DNA from: Desulfovibrio sp. JY
GTDB taxonomy: Bacteria > Desulfobacterota > Desulfovibrionia > Desulfovibrionales > Desulfovibrionaceae
Length of the DNA stretch: 64,000 bases
Direction: 5' to 3'
Assembly: GCA_021730285.1 (NCBI GenBank)
Contig: CP082962.1
Coordinates: forward strand, 1,488,001-1,552,000
The notes under the pieces were generated by a model, which saw only the letters and a list, made by a program, of their open reading frames with translations, was not told where the DNA came from and ran no database searches. Made by a program: the position numbers and the translations under genes. Shown piece by piece: positions 9,467 to 17,825 of this stretch. Numbering within the stretch: the first letter of the stretch is position 1; each line of letters begins with the position of its first letter.

Positions 9467-10789
9467 ATGGCGCAACCCTTCAAGGACGCCAACGCCATCT
9501 GCAAGACCATCATGCGCAACGGCTACGATGCCTACGTCATCAACGCCGTGCTCCAGGAAAAAGCCCTGGACCCCGCCGCACCGGAACTCGACCTGGCAAC
9601 CGACGTCCCCTTGTCCGAGCTGCAGAAGCTTTTTCCCGAGACCGAAGCCGTAAGCCAAGACGGGTCCTACGCCCGGGTGCGCTCCGGCGACACGCTGCTC
9701 AACTTCCACCCGGCCGATACCGCCGACGCCTCCCACCCCGAGGAGACCGTGGCCCGGCTTACCCGGCGCATGATCGATCGTCTCGACGCCCTGGGGCTCC
9801 TGCCGAGCAACCAGATCAGCCCCTATCTGCCGCATTGCCGGGACGACCACGACGGCTTCGCCGACCTCGCCGGCGGCGAGGTGCGCCTGCTCGGCATCCC
9901 CGACGAATCCATCCGCCAGAACTACCTGCGGGCCGTCCGGGCGCTGCGCTTCTCGGCCAACTACAACATCCCGGTCGAGGCCAATACCCTCATTGCCATT
10001 CTGCGCGCCTCGCGCCGCATCCTCGACTACGTGTCGGTCAAAGACATCATGGACGAGTGGCGCAGGGTCGAGGCCGAAAACATGGCCACCTTCGTCGAAC
10101 TGCTCTACGACACCATGATCCTGCACTGGTTTCTGCCCGAGGTGGCGACCCTTGCCCGCATCAAGCAGAAATCCGAGGAAGGCGTCGAATATACGCTGTT
10201 CGAGGAAACCCTCGCCGTCATGCGCCATTACCCCGAGGAGCTGCCCTACGACTGGTACGGCACCCTGGCCTGCCTGTTCCACGACGTGGGCAAGCTGCAT
10301 ACCGCCGAATACGCCGCGGGCGACCTGCATTTCTTCCAGCACCATCAGGTCGGGGCCAAGGTTACCCGCAAGATCCTTTCGCGCCTGGGCTTTCCCCCGG
10401 ACGAGACCGACCTCGTCTGCAACCTCGTGCGCGGCCACATGCGCTTCCACTTCATGCTCACCGACCGGGGCATCCGCCGTTTCAAAGCCCTGGACCAGTA
10501 CCCGCGCCTGATCGAAATGGCCCGGGCCGATATCAAGGCCGTTGGCGGCAACTACAAGGAATTCAACCACAATATCAAAATGCTCGAGCGTACCGAAACG
10601 CCCGAGGAGATGCTCGAACCGCTCTTGAACGGCGCCCAGATCATGCAACTGCTCGAACTCAAGCCCGGCCCGGCCGTGGGACTCATCCGCGACGCGCTGC
10701 TCAAGGCCCAAATCGCCGGCGACGTCACCAGCCTGGAAGAAGCCGAACACTTCGTACGCGATTCCTGGGAGAAGCAAGAGTTGCACTAA
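9467..10789 (+). CDS. HD-domain protein related to tRNA nucleotidyltransferase/poly(A) polymerase, with a degenerate catalytic head
   Basis: A 440-residue protein built like a class II CCA-adding enzyme or poly(A) polymerase followed by an HD domain. The head keeps the family shape (ELDLATDVPLSELQKLFPET resembles the usual DIDLATDATP...LFP strand) but the glycine-rich GGxVRD segment reads VINAVLQEK and the first metal-binding Asp of the DxD pair is Glu. The middle (VRLLGIPDESIRQNYLRAV, RALRFSANYNI) matches the neck of that family, RxLRxxRF. The HD domain is intact by eye: CLFHDVGKLH, then HHQVG and a distal Asp. A ribosome site (GGAGG) precedes ATG at 9467. It follows pyrC by 42 bases, so probably the same transcript. 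Likely role: phosphohydrolase or RNA binding rather than nucleotide addition; this is inference. Confidence 0.75.
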   Translation: MAQPFKDANAICKTIMRNGYDAYVINAVLQEKALDPAAPELDLATDVPLSELQKLFPETEAVSQDGSYARVRSGDTLLNFHPADTADASHPEETVARLTRRMIDRLDALGLLPSNQISPYLPHCRDDHDGFADLAGGEVRLLGIPDESIRQNYLRAVRALRFSANYNIPVEANTLIAILRASRRILDYVSVKDIMDEWRRVEAENMATFVELLYDTMILHWFLPEVATLARIKQKSEEGVEYTLFEETLAVMRHYPEELPYDWYGTLACLFHDVGKLHTAEYAAGDLHFFQHHQVGAKVTRKILSRLGFPPDETDLVCNLVRGHMRFHFMLTDRGIRRFKALDQYPRLIEMARADIKAVGGNYKEFNHNIKMLERTETPEEMLEPLLNGAQIMQLLELKPGPAVGLIRDALLKAQIAGDVTSLEEAEHFVRDSWEKQELH

Positions 10790-10820
10790 GGCTGGCGCTG
10801 CGGCTGCGCGCCTCCGGCGG

Positions 10821-11342
10821 CCAGGGGTGCTGCCCCTGGACCCCGGCAGGAGAGGCTCTGCCTCTCCTGCACCTCTCCGCCGGGGGGCTTGATGCCCCCC
10901 GGACCCCCCTTTACCGGGTTGGGATGGTGAAGCGGAGGAGGGCTGGGGCAGGGTTTTTTGGACGGCGGGAGACCGACGTTTGTTGCCGCAATCGGCCCGG
11001 CGGCACGAGGGGCTTTCGCCCCTCGACGCCGGACACGATTGCGGCAACAAGGTGCGCCAGCGGCGAAGCGCCGCATTGAAGAAGATACTTTTTCTGAATG
11101 TCGCCCCAAAGGGGCGACCGGCGTGGTGGCGGCGGAATTTATCCGGGGCGAGCTTGCCGCGTAGCGGCATGCACCGTCCCGGCAAATTCCGCCGCCATCT
11201 TCACCCAACCGCCTGACCGCGCGCCAATCCCGCTTCCGTCCGGCCAAAGCACACCGGATGGGGGGCCCGGGGGGCCCGTGGCCCCTCGGCGGGGCGCAGG
11301 GGCAGAGCCCCTGCCGGGGTCCGGGGCGGAGCCCCGCTCCAG
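10821..11342. repeat. Structured non-coding block with inverted end repeats and nested hairpins
   Basis: This fills most of the 592-base gap before rlmN. The left end (10821-10910) carries three hairpins in a row: a 7-bp stem at 10821-10839, a 10-bp stem at 10846-10870 (GCAGGAGAGG/CCTCTCCTGC) and an 8-bp stem at 10880-10902. The right end (about 11255-11342) is a diverged copy of the left end in reverse orientation, with the shared core GGACCCCGGCAGG and a GGCTCTGCC loop. Between them are two long imperfect hairpins: outer stem 10980-10993 with 11037-11050 (14 bp) enclosing a 7-bp inner stem, and outer stem 11127-11140 with 11184-11197 (14 bp), plus a 7-bp stem at 11101-11117. No coding frame here is convincing. 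Confidence 0.75.
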
Positions 11343-11381
11343 TACCGACCACCGATACCGAAACCGACCGCCAGAACCGCT

Positions 11382-12434
11382 ATGACGAACCTGATCGACC
11401 TGACGTTCCACGAGCTTGAGGCGCTGATCGTGTCGCTTGGCGAGCCGCCGTATCGGGCGCGCCAGGTCTGGCAGTGGTTGTGGCAGAAGGGCTGTCGCGA
11501 CATCGGCCAGATGACGGACGTGTCCAAGGCGTTGCGGGCGCGGCTGGCCGAGGTGGCGGAGATTGTCTGGCCGGACGTGTTGCGGGTGCGCGAGAGCGCC
11601 GACGGCACGGTGAAGTTTTTGCTGGGGCTGTCGGATAGCGAGGCGGTGGAGTGTGTTTTGATCCCGGAGAAGGATCATTTCACGGCCTGCCTGTCGACCC
11701 AGGTGGGGTGCGCCATGGGGTGCGGGTTTTGCGCCACGGGCATGCTGGGATTTAAGCGCAACATGACGCCTGGGGAGATGCTCGGCCAGGTGCTGGTGGC
11801 GCGGCAGTATCTGCTGGATGCGGGCGAACGGCTGGCGTTGCGCAATCTGGTCTTCATGGGCATGGGCGAGCCCCTTCTCAATTACGACAATCTGGTCAAG
11901 ACGCTTGAGGCGTTGCATCATCCGCAGGGCCTGGATTTTTCGGGCCGGCGCATCACGGTGTCCACGGCCGGGGTGCGGCGCAATCTGCTGGAGCTTGGCC
12001 GCATGGGGTTGTGTTCGCTGGCGATATCGCTTCATGCGCCGACGCAGGAGAAGCGGGCGAAGATCATGCCCGGGGCGGCCAAGCTGCCGCTTGCCGAGCT
12101 TATTGGAATTTTGCGGGAGTATCCGCTGAAGCCTCGGGAGCGGCTGACCTTCGAGTATCTGCTGCTCGACGGGGTCAACGATTCCGATGCCGACGCGCGG
12201 GAGCTGGTGCGGCTTCTGTCCACGGTCAAGGCCAAGGTGAATCTGATCGTGTACAATGCCACGCCGGGGCTGCCGTTTCGCCAGCCGGACGCCGGGCGCG
12301 TGGCGTCGTTCCAGGAGATTTTGAAGGCCAAGGGGATTACGACCACGATTCGCAAGAGCAAGGGGGCGGATATCGCGGCGGCCTGCGGGCAGTTGCGGGC
12401 CGAGGCGGAGTGCGCCGGGCGCGGCGACGCATAA
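11382..12434 (+). CDS. rlmN: Dual-specificity 23S rRNA/tRNA adenine-C2 methyltransferase RlmN
   Basis: A cytoplasmic radical SAM enzyme that methylates C2 of A2503 in 23S rRNA and A37 in some tRNAs. The 350 residues hold the cluster motif CxxxCxxC as CAMGCGFC at Cys110, 114 and 117. The two catalytic cysteines expected of RlmN are visible: Cys103 in TACLSTQVGC and the methyl-carrying Cys near 335 in IAAACGQLRAE. Other family marks are LVFMGMGEPLLNYDN, ITVSTAGV and LAISLHAPT. The final C-terminal residues are short. The start follows the structured block directly and has no strong ribosome site. Confidence 0.96.
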   Translation: MTNLIDLTFHELEALIVSLGEPPYRARQVWQWLWQKGCRDIGQMTDVSKALRARLAEVAEIVWPDVLRVRESADGTVKFLLGLSDSEAVECVLIPEKDHFTACLSTQVGCAMGCGFCATGMLGFKRNMTPGEMLGQVLVARQYLLDAGERLALRNLVFMGMGEPLLNYDNLVKTLEALHHPQGLDFSGRRITVSTAGVRRNLLELGRMGLCSLAISLHAPTQEKRAKIMPGAAKLPLAELIGILREYPLKPRERLTFEYLLLDGVNDSDADARELVRLLSTVKAKVNLIVYNATPGLPFRQPDAGRVASFQEILKAKGITTTIRKSKGADIAAACGQLRAEAECAGRGDA

Positions 12435-12527
12435 AATTCGGCCGGCCACGCGGCGCTTGTCACCGATTTGCCGTTTGAGTAAGGTTATCTTCCTTTTTTG
12501 CGTAAATACCGGCTAAAGGAACAGTCC

Positions 12528-12902
12528 ATGAAACGACCCGATTTCGCCAAGTGCGGCGGCCTCGTCCCCGCCATCGCCCAGGAAGCCTGCACCGGCGAGG
12601 TGCTCATGATGGCCTACATGAACGAAGAGGCCTACGATAAAACCCTTGAAACCGGCGAGGTGCATTACTTTAGCCGCAGCCGGCAGAAACTCTGGCATAA
12701 GGGCGGCACGTCCGGCCATGTCCAGAAAGTCCAGTCCGTGCGCCTGGACTGCGATGCCGACACCATCCTGGTCCTGGTGGAGCAGATCGGCGGCGCGGCT
12801 TGTCACGAAGGCTACAAGTCCTGCTTTTTCACCGAGATCACAAACGACGGCGAGCGCACCTGTTCGCCCAAGGTTTTCGATCCCAAGGAGGTCTATAAAT
12901 AA
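12528..12902 (+). CDS. hisI: Phosphoribosyl-AMP cyclohydrolase
   Basis: The third step of histidine synthesis, opening the adenine ring of phosphoribosyl-AMP. The 124 residues are a stand-alone cyclohydrolase without the HisE pyrophosphatase domain. Conserved pieces are [33 protein letters not shown], the Mg-binding [12 protein letters not shown], and the Zn-binding cysteines in [11 protein letters not shown]. The start is set by AAAGGA at 12515-12520, eight bases before ATG. hisG begins directly after the TAA, so the two form an operon. Confidence 0.96.
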   Translation: MKRPDFAKCGGLVPAIAQEACTGEVLMMAYMNEEAYDKTLETGEVHYFSRSRQKLWHKGGTSGHVQKVQSVRLDCDADTILVLVEQIGGAACHEGYKSCFFTEITNDGERTCSPKVFDPKEVYK

Positions 12903-13784
12903 ATGTCCGCCAGCAACATGCTCAAACTCGGCATTCCCAAAGGCTCCCTCCAGGACGCCACCATCGCGCTGTTCGAGAAATCCGGATGGAAGATCCGGAT
13001 GCATCACCGCAATTATTTTCCTGAAATCAATGACCCGGAGCTGACCTGCTCCATGTGCCGCGCCCAGGAAATGTCCCGCTACGTCGAATCCGGGACCCTC
13101 GACTGCGGCCTGACCGGCAAGGACTGGATTCTCGAAAACGAGTCCGACGTGGTGGTCGTTTCCGACCTCGTCTACTCCAAGGTCAGCAACCGCCCGGCCC
13201 GCTGGGTCCTGGCCGTGGCTGCCGACGCCCCCTACAAGCGTCCCGAGGACCTGGCCGGCAAGAAGATCGCCACCGAGCTGGTCAATTTCACCAAGAAGTA
13301 TTTCGCCGGCGCGGGCGTGCCCGTGGAGGTGGAATTCTCCTGGGGCGCGACCGAGGCCAAGGTGGTCGAAGGGCTGGCCGACGCCATCGTGGAAGTCACC
13401 GAGACCGGCACCACGATCAAGGCCCATGGCCTGCGCATCATCTCCGAGCTGCTTTTGACCAACACCCAGCTGATCGCCAACAAGAAATCCTGGGAAGATC
13501 CGTTCAAGCGGCGCAAGATCGAGGTCATCAACATGCTGCTCCAGGGCGCGCTGTGCGCCGAGGGCCTCGTCGGGCTCAAGATGAACGTGCCCGAGGAGAA
13601 GATGCCCGACATCATGGCGCTTCTGCCGAGCCTCACCTCCCCGACCGTGGCCAATCTCTACAACAAGAACTGGCTGTCCATCGAGATCGTGGTGGGCGAG
13701 GGCACCGTGCGCGACCTGATCCCCAAGCTCCACGACCTGGGCGCCGAGGGCATCATCGAATACGCGCTCAATAAGGTTATTTAA
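12903..13784 (+). CDS. hisG: ATP phosphoribosyltransferase, long form
   Basis: Catalyses the first and feedback-controlled step of histidine synthesis, joining ATP and PRPP. At 293 residues this is the long HisG with a C-terminal regulatory domain (from about residue 220), so no HisZ is needed. Family features are [22 protein letters not shown] at the N-terminus (KGSL), [10 protein letters not shown], and the PRPP loop region [16 protein letters not shown]. It abuts hisI and is followed by a hairpin repeat that probably stops transcription before the convergent toxin gene. Confidence 0.95.
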   Translation: MSASNMLKLGIPKGSLQDATIALFEKSGWKIRMHHRNYFPEINDPELTCSMCRAQEMSRYVESGTLDCGLTGKDWILENESDVVVVSDLVYSKVSNRPARWVLAVAADAPYKRPEDLAGKKIATELVNFTKKYFAGAGVPVEVEFSWGATEAKVVEGLADAIVEVTETGTTIKAHGLRIISELLLTNTQLIANKKSWEDPFKRRKIEVINMLLQGALCAEGLVGLKMNVPEEKMPDIMALLPSLTSPTVANLYNKNWLSIEIVVGEGTVRDLIPKLHDLGAEGIIEYALNKVI

Positions 13785-13796
13785 GTAAGAGCTGCC

Positions 13797-13937
13797 GGGG
13801 GGAAACCTTTCAAGAAAGGTTTCCCCCTGGACCCCCTTTCCAAAGACTTTTAACGGTGACAGGTTGTTAGCGTTAAAAGTTTTGGGGAGAGGAGAGCGCG
13901 AGAGGGGGCCCTTTTTAAAAAAAGGGCCCCCTCTCGC
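13797..13937. repeat. Dispersed double-hairpin element, copy A
   Basis: This lies between the convergent hisG and toxin genes. The first hairpin (13798-13827) pairs GGGGGAAACCTTT with AAAGGTTTCCCCC. The second (13898-13937) is a 19-bp perfect stem of GCGAGAGGGGGCCC plus T5 against A5 plus GGGCCCCCTCTCGC. The spacer carries the family signatures GACTTTTAACGGT and TTTTGGGGAGAGGAGAG. It can act as a terminator for both strands. The same element recurs at 21295, 22274, 25214, 31727 and 36306. Confidence 0.85.
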
Positions 13938-13955
13938 ATTCTTCACTCCAGAAAT

Positions 13956-14210
13956 TTAATAATGATACCTGCAGGCTATGATGACGCAGTCGCCGTCCTC
14001 GATCAGGTAGACGAGGCGGTGTTCCATGTCGATGCGCCGCGACCAGCAGCCGGCCAGATCGAATTTGAGCGGCTCGGGCTTGCCCGTGCCGGAAAAGGGC
14101 TCGCGCAGTATTTCCCGGATCAGCGCATTGATCTTTTTGCATTTGGCCTTGTCCCGGGCCTGCCAGGAAAGGTAGTCCTCCCAGGCTTGCGGCGTCCAGA
14201 CGAGGCGCAT
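13956..14210 (-). CDS. RelE/YoeB-family toxin (mRNA interferase)
   Basis: An 84-residue basic toxin likely to cut mRNA on the ribosome. The frame reads MRLVWTPQAWEDYLSWQARD at the N-terminus, then KINALIREILREPFSGTGKPEPLK, and ends HRLVYLIEDGDCVIIACRYHY. This matches Txe/YoeB proteins in length, in the PLKFDLAGCWSRRI core and in the final CRYHY with the catalytic His and Tyr. It begins four bases after the antitoxin stop, as expected for a yefM-yoeB operon. Confidence 0.93.
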   Translation of the reverse strand: MRLVWTPQAWEDYLSWQARDKAKCKKINALIREILREPFSGTGKPEPLKFDLAGCWSRRIDMEHRLVYLIEDGDCVIIACRYHY

Positions 14211-14214
14211 GCGG

Positions 14215-14469
14215 TCAGTCCTCGATCAGGGCGTGGGGCTTCGTTTCCCCGGCCCGGGCCCTGGCCAGGCTTTCCCGCAGCCGGGCGGCGTTGGTCGGGC
14301 TTTGCAGCAGGTAGGCGGTTTCCTCGATGGCGTTGTAGTCGGCAAGACTCATCAGTACCACGGCCTGGGCCTTTTGCCGGGTGATGATGACCGGCGCGTT
14401 GTCCTGGCAGACCCGGTCCATGGTCGCGGCCAGATGTTCCCGGGCATGGGTGTAGGTGATGGCATCCAT
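14215..14469 (-). CDS. YefM/Phd-family antitoxin
   Basis: An 84-residue antitoxin that binds the toxin and represses its own promoter. The N-terminal half (MDAITYTHAREHLAATMDRV, then APVIITRQKAQAVVLMSLADYNAIEETAYLL) is the Phd/YefM DNA-binding fold; the acidic and flexible C-terminal part would wrap the toxin. It is first in the operon, with toxin directly downstream. A YefM-like operator lies about 40 bases upstream. Confidence 0.93.
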   Translation of the reverse strand: MDAITYTHAREHLAATMDRVCQDNAPVIITRQKAQAVVLMSLADYNAIEETAYLLQSPTNAARLRESLARARAGETKPHALIED

Positions 14470-14507
14470 GTGATGGCTCCCGGACGGTTTTTGTCGTCCT
14501 TTTTAGA

Positions 14508-14535
14508 TCTGTACGAATTTCTGTACAGGAGTCAA
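14508..14535 (-). promoter_or_regulatory. Candidate autoregulated promoter/operator of the toxin-antitoxin pair
   Basis: On the minus strand a TTGACT -35 box (14530-14535) is followed after 16 bases by TACAGA (14508-14513). Two TGTAC boxes, TGTACA at 14522-14527 and TGTACG at 14510-14515 (plus-strand reading), are 12 bases apart and overlap spacer and -10. YefM proteins are known to bind TGTACA palindromes, so repressor binding here would block the polymerase. Confidence 0.6.
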
Positions 14536-14542
14536 GGGGGGC

Positions 14543-15088
14543 CTACCGCTCGGGCAGGTTGGGGATGATCTGGTTGGCGGCGGCGATCAGGCTGTTGCGC
14601 AGGGTCGGCTCGCTGTTGAGAAACTGGGCCACGGCCGTGGCCAGGGGCTCGGGAATGCCCGTGACGTCGCGCACGCCCAGGCGCGCGTCCACGGCCCGCC
14701 GGCTTTTCTTGTCGATGCGCACCATCGGGGCCAGATGAAATCGCACATTGACCGGGTCGGAGCCGGAATAGAGTCGGCAGCGCACTTCCTGCTGGGGCAG
14801 GGGCACGTCCCCGCCGGCATGGACCCGGGCAATGACCGAGGAGCGCGTGGCGGTGAGGTCGGCGGCGCAGGACAGGTCCGTCAAGAAGCCGAAGGTGCTG
14901 GATTCGAGCTTGCCCCGGGTGGCGGCGTCCAGGCGGAACCCGGTGCGGCAGTTGATGTGCTCGGCTCGCGGGTTGTCGAACACCTTTTGGCAGGTGTCGC
15001 CCTCCAGGGTGACGCCGGCCGTGGCGGGCGCGGTAACGGCCAGGGTGGCCAGAGCGACGCAACACAGCAGGGCAAGAGGGCGTGACAT
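14543..15088 (-). CDS. Exported protein of unknown function
   Basis: I do not recognise a family. The 181 residues begin with a signal peptide (MSRPLALLCCVALATLAVTA, cleavage likely after ATA near residue 24). The mature part has four cysteines that could form disulfides (TCQKVF, INCRTGF, LSCAADL, VRCRLY) and no membrane segment, so a soluble periplasmic protein is likely. GGAG lies ten bases before the ATG. The gene starts 37 bases after a small gene on the same strand and ends just before the antitoxin promoter. Confidence 0.75.
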   Translation of the reverse strand: MSRPLALLCCVALATLAVTAPATAGVTLEGDTCQKVFDNPRAEHINCRTGFRLDAATRGKLESSTFGFLTDLSCAADLTATRSSVIARVHAGGDVPLPQQEVRCRLYSGSDPVNVRFHLAPMVRIDKKSRRAVDARLGVRDVTGIPEPLATAVAQFLNSEPTLRNSLIAAANQIIPNLPER

Positions 15089-15165
15089 GGGGCTTGGCTC
15101 CGGAAGGCGTTAAAAAGAGGGCAGGGCACACCTATCCCCGGACGCGGGCGGGAGCAAGGGGCCGG

Positions 15166-15402
15166 TTATTTCTTTTCCTGGCCGCGCTTGCCGGCCTCCC
15201 AGACGAGTCGGCCGATGCGCTGGCCGAGATCGGCCTGCCGGGCGCGCACCAGGGCCTCGGCCGCCTCGGGATTGCCCTGGGATTTGAGCAGACTGGCCGA
15301 TTCCAGGTCGCGCAGGTGCCGGGCGCATTCCTTGATCAGGCCCGACAGGTCGAGGGTTTCGATCTCCGGCGGCACCCGCACCGAACGGACCTTGTTTTGC
15401 AT
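15166..15402 (-). CDS. Small cytoplasmic protein of unknown function
   Basis: A 78-residue protein with no signal peptide or membrane segment and a predicted mostly helical, charged body (DLSGLIKECARHLRDLESAS, then RARQADLGQRIGRLVWEAG). GGGAGG sits just before the ATG at 15402; the frame is open further upstream but that extension looks non-coding. The next gene downstream on this strand is the exported protein at 14543. No family recognised. Confidence 0.65.
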   Translation of the reverse strand: MQNKVRSVRVPPEIETLDLSGLIKECARHLRDLESASLLKSQGNPEAAEALVRARQADLGQRIGRLVWEAGKRGQEKK

Positions 15403-15566
15403 GCCGGCCTCCCGTTTTCGAAACGAAATACGAAAAGTCCCGCTCTTGTCAACGCATGTCGGGCGATACCCCGGCCGGCTTCCCTCTTGAGGGATCGGGC
15501 AAGCTCGGGTAGCGTTGCCGGCGTATAACGGAAAGGGCGTTGGCCCAGGGCAATGGGAGGAGGAGC

Positions 15567-16715
15567 ATGGCACTGACGCGCGGCGATAAAATGATCATTC
15601 TCGGCGCGGTGGCGCTGGCCGCGACCGTGGTTTTGGGTCTGGCCATCCTCAAACGCCCCGGCCTTTTTTCCGGCGGCAAGGAACCGGTGGCCAATATCGC
15701 CCCGGCCCCGACCGCCGCAACACCCGCGCCGCCGGCTCCGGCCGCCGTGTCGGCTCCTGTGGCGGCCCCGGCCGCCGCGCCCGTGCAGCCGGTCCAGCCC
15801 GCGCCGGCGGCGCCGCCCGTTCCCCAGGTCGCCGCGCCGCAAGCCGCGCCGGCCGCAGCCGAAAAGACGCCCGTCCCGGCCGGGCAGACGCCGCAGGGCG
15901 TGGCATCCGGCCCGCAGGACGCCGCCAAGCCGGCCGCTCCAGGAGACGAGACCCTGGAAAAGATGTTCGCGGAAATATCCGGCGACGCCGCGCCGTCGGA
16001 AAAGCCCGGCGAGGCCAAACAGGCTTCGCCCAAGGCCGCTCCCTCGCCCGAGCCCAAGGCCGCGCCGGCTCCCGGGGAGAACCCGACGCCGCCGGCCGCC
16101 GTGTCCGAGGGCGCCCCGGCCGCCGCCCCGGCCAAGGCCGAGGCCAAGGCCCCACCTGCCGCGACCAAACCGGCCAAGGACAAAAACGGTGCCGGGGGCA
16201 AGGCCGATGCCAAGGCCAAGCACGAGCCTGCCGCGTCCAAGCCGGCCGCCGCGCCGGCCAAGGCCGCAGGAGGGACCGAGGCCGCGCCCAAGCCCAAACC
16301 GGCCGTTGCCGCGGCCAAAACCGCCGCCAAACCGGCTGCCAAACCGGCCGCCGCGCCCCACAAGGCCACGGACAAATCCGTTGCCGCCCTGGGCCGGGTC
16401 ATCCGCGTCATCGGCGAGGAGAAGCCCGGGTTCTACGAACTGGTCATCCAGACGACCAAGCCGCCGGCGAGCTTCACCAAGATGTTTTTGACCAATCCGC
16501 CGCGCATGGTGCTCGATATCGCCGGCTCCTGGGACTACCATGGGGCGTCGGCGAGCGATACGGGCGGCGCGTTTATCCGCCGCATACGCATCGGCCGGCA
16601 TGCGGACCTGTTCCGGGTGGTGCTCGACATGGCGCCGGACGCCCCGGCCAGGCTTCGCGGCGCACCCACGGTCACCCGGGTGCCCGAGGGCGTGGCCCTG
16701 CGTATCCCCAAATAA
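15567..16715 (+). CDS. Membrane-anchored AMIN-domain protein with Ala/Pro/Lys-rich linker
   Basis: A 382-residue envelope protein. After ALTRGDKM comes one membrane segment (about 10-30), then roughly 240 residues of low-complexity Ala/Pro/Lys-rich linker that could span the periplasm and wall, and a C-terminal folded domain (about 275-382). That domain reads RVIRVIGEEKPGFYELVIQT, NPPRMVLDIAGSWDY, IRRIRIGRHADLFRVVLDM and VTRVPEGVALRI, the strand pattern of AMIN domains, which bind peptidoglycan or secretin partners. GGAGGAGG precedes the ATG at 15567. It heads a three-gene envelope operon; the next gene starts 21 bases on. Confidence 0.8.
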   Translation: MALTRGDKMIILGAVALAATVVLGLAILKRPGLFSGGKEPVANIAPAPTAATPAPPAPAAVSAPVAAPAAAPVQPVQPAPAAPPVPQVAAPQAAPAAAEKTPVPAGQTPQGVASGPQDAAKPAAPGDETLEKMFAEISGDAAPSEKPGEAKQASPKAAPSPEPKAAPAPGENPTPPAAVSEGAPAAAPAKAEAKAPPAATKPAKDKNGAGGKADAKAKHEPAASKPAAAPAKAAGGTEAAPKPKPAVAAAKTAAKPAAKPAAAPHKATDKSVAALGRVIRVIGEEKPGFYELVIQTTKPPASFTKMFLTNPPRMVLDIAGSWDYHGASASDTGGAFIRRIRIGRHADLFRVVLDMAPDAPARLRGAPTVTRVPEGVALRIPK

Positions 16716-16736
16716 TCCCAAACGGCAAAGGAACCC

Positions 16737-17825
16737 GTGGCCTTGAAACGCTTTTTTTCCGCCCTGTGGAAAACCGTCAAATGGGGCGTCATCGGCGTCC
16801 TGTGCCTGGAAGTGCTGTCGTTTGCGGTTATAACCACCACCAACTGGATCATCTACGGCAATCTGCGCGAAGGCCCCAAGGCCGTTTACGATCCCTACGC
16901 GCTTTTTCTCATGGGCAACGGCATCTGGCCCACGGCCAATATCGGGTACGTCGAGAATCATCCCGAGCTTTCGCGCGTCATCTGGTTTTTCGGCGGCTCC
17001 ACCATGCGGGCCAGCGCCGCGCCCTACCAGCATTCCATCCCGAGCCTGCTGGCCAAGACGCTCAATGCCACGGGCAAACCCTACGCCTACAACTGCTTCA
17101 ATTTCGGGGTCAATTCCTTCAATTCCCTGCTCGAAGTGAAGTACCTCGAAAAACAGCTCATCGAGTATCCCATCCGGCCCCAACTGGTGGTCTTTTACGA
17201 CGGGGCCAACGACGCCAACTACTTTGCCGTGCAAAAAACGCCCTATGCCCATGAGGGCCGCGAACGGGTCAAGGGCGTCATCGAAAGCTACTACAAGGCC
17301 GGTTACGGTATCCTCAAGCCGCTTAACGCCGCCTACTACGCCTCGTTTACCCGGGAACTGCTGCAAAAGCTGCTTTACACCGCCAAGCCGGTCGACCCGG
17401 ATTCGCCGGAACTGGCCAAATTCGTGGACCTGACCGTCAAGCGCTACGACTTCGCCAACACGGTATGCGCGGCCTACGGGGCGCGGTTTCTGCTCTTCCT
17501 GCAACCGGTCTACTGGGTCGAGACCTGCCACGGGGAAAACGCGGCCGTGGCGGCCAGCGAAAAAAAGACGATTCTCGGCCGCAAGACCTTTCCCCACGTG
17601 CGCGACAACTTCATGACCGTTTACGCCGCCCTGGAAAAAGGACTGGCCGGCAAACCCTATTTCGTGGACCTTCGAAACGCCCTGTGTGGGCGTAACGCCC
17701 CGGCCTACACGGCCGACGGCGTCCATAACACCGATGCCGGGCGCGAGGGCATCGCGGCGGCCATGCTGCCGGCCATCCGCGACCGCTTTTCCGCCATGCC
17801 CAGCACGACCGACGGAGGGAAATGA
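16737..17825 (+). CDS. Membrane-anchored SGNH/GDSL-family hydrolase
   Basis: A 362-residue protein with one N-terminal membrane segment (about 14-36) and a periplasmic catalytic domain. The SGNH blocks are visible: IWFFGGSTMRASAAP supplies the nucleophile Ser, VVFYDGANDANYF the block with Gly-Asn-Asp, and DGVHNTDAGREGI the Asp-His pair near the C-terminus. Such enzymes deacylate or deacetylate sugars, lipids or wall polymers; the substrate here is unknown. Start is GTG at 16737 after AAAGGA. Its stop overlaps the next start (ATGA), so it is coupled to the EipA-type gene. Confidence 0.82.
   Translation: MALKRFFSALWKTVKWGVIGVLCLEVLSFAVITTTNWIIYGNLREGPKAVYDPYALFLMGNGIWPTANIGYVENHPELSRVIWFFGGSTMRASAAPYQHSIPSLLAKTLNATGKPYAYNCFNFGVNSFNSLLEVKYLEKQLIEYPIRPQLVVFYDGANDANYFAVQKTPYAHEGRERVKGVIESYYKAGYGILKPLNAAYYASFTRELLQKLLYTAKPVDPDSPELAKFVDLTVKRYDFANTVCAAYGARFLLFLQPVYWVETCHGENAAVAASEKKTILGRKTFPHVRDNFMTVYAALEKGLAGKPYFVDLRNALCGRNAPAYTADGVHNTDAGREGIAAAMLPAIRDRFSAMPSTTDGGK

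Noticed and set aside
8087-11185. Very long open frame on the minus strand (over 1000 codons) opposite pyrC and the HD protein
   Set aside because: It is antisense to well-supported genes, is rich in Gly, Gln and Val as expected from GC-rich antisense frames, and has no ribosome site.
15336-17726. Long minus-strand frame opposite the AMIN and SGNH genes
   Set aside because: Its composition is Gly/Arg repeats mirroring the Ala/Pro-rich linker on the other strand; no family motif is seen.
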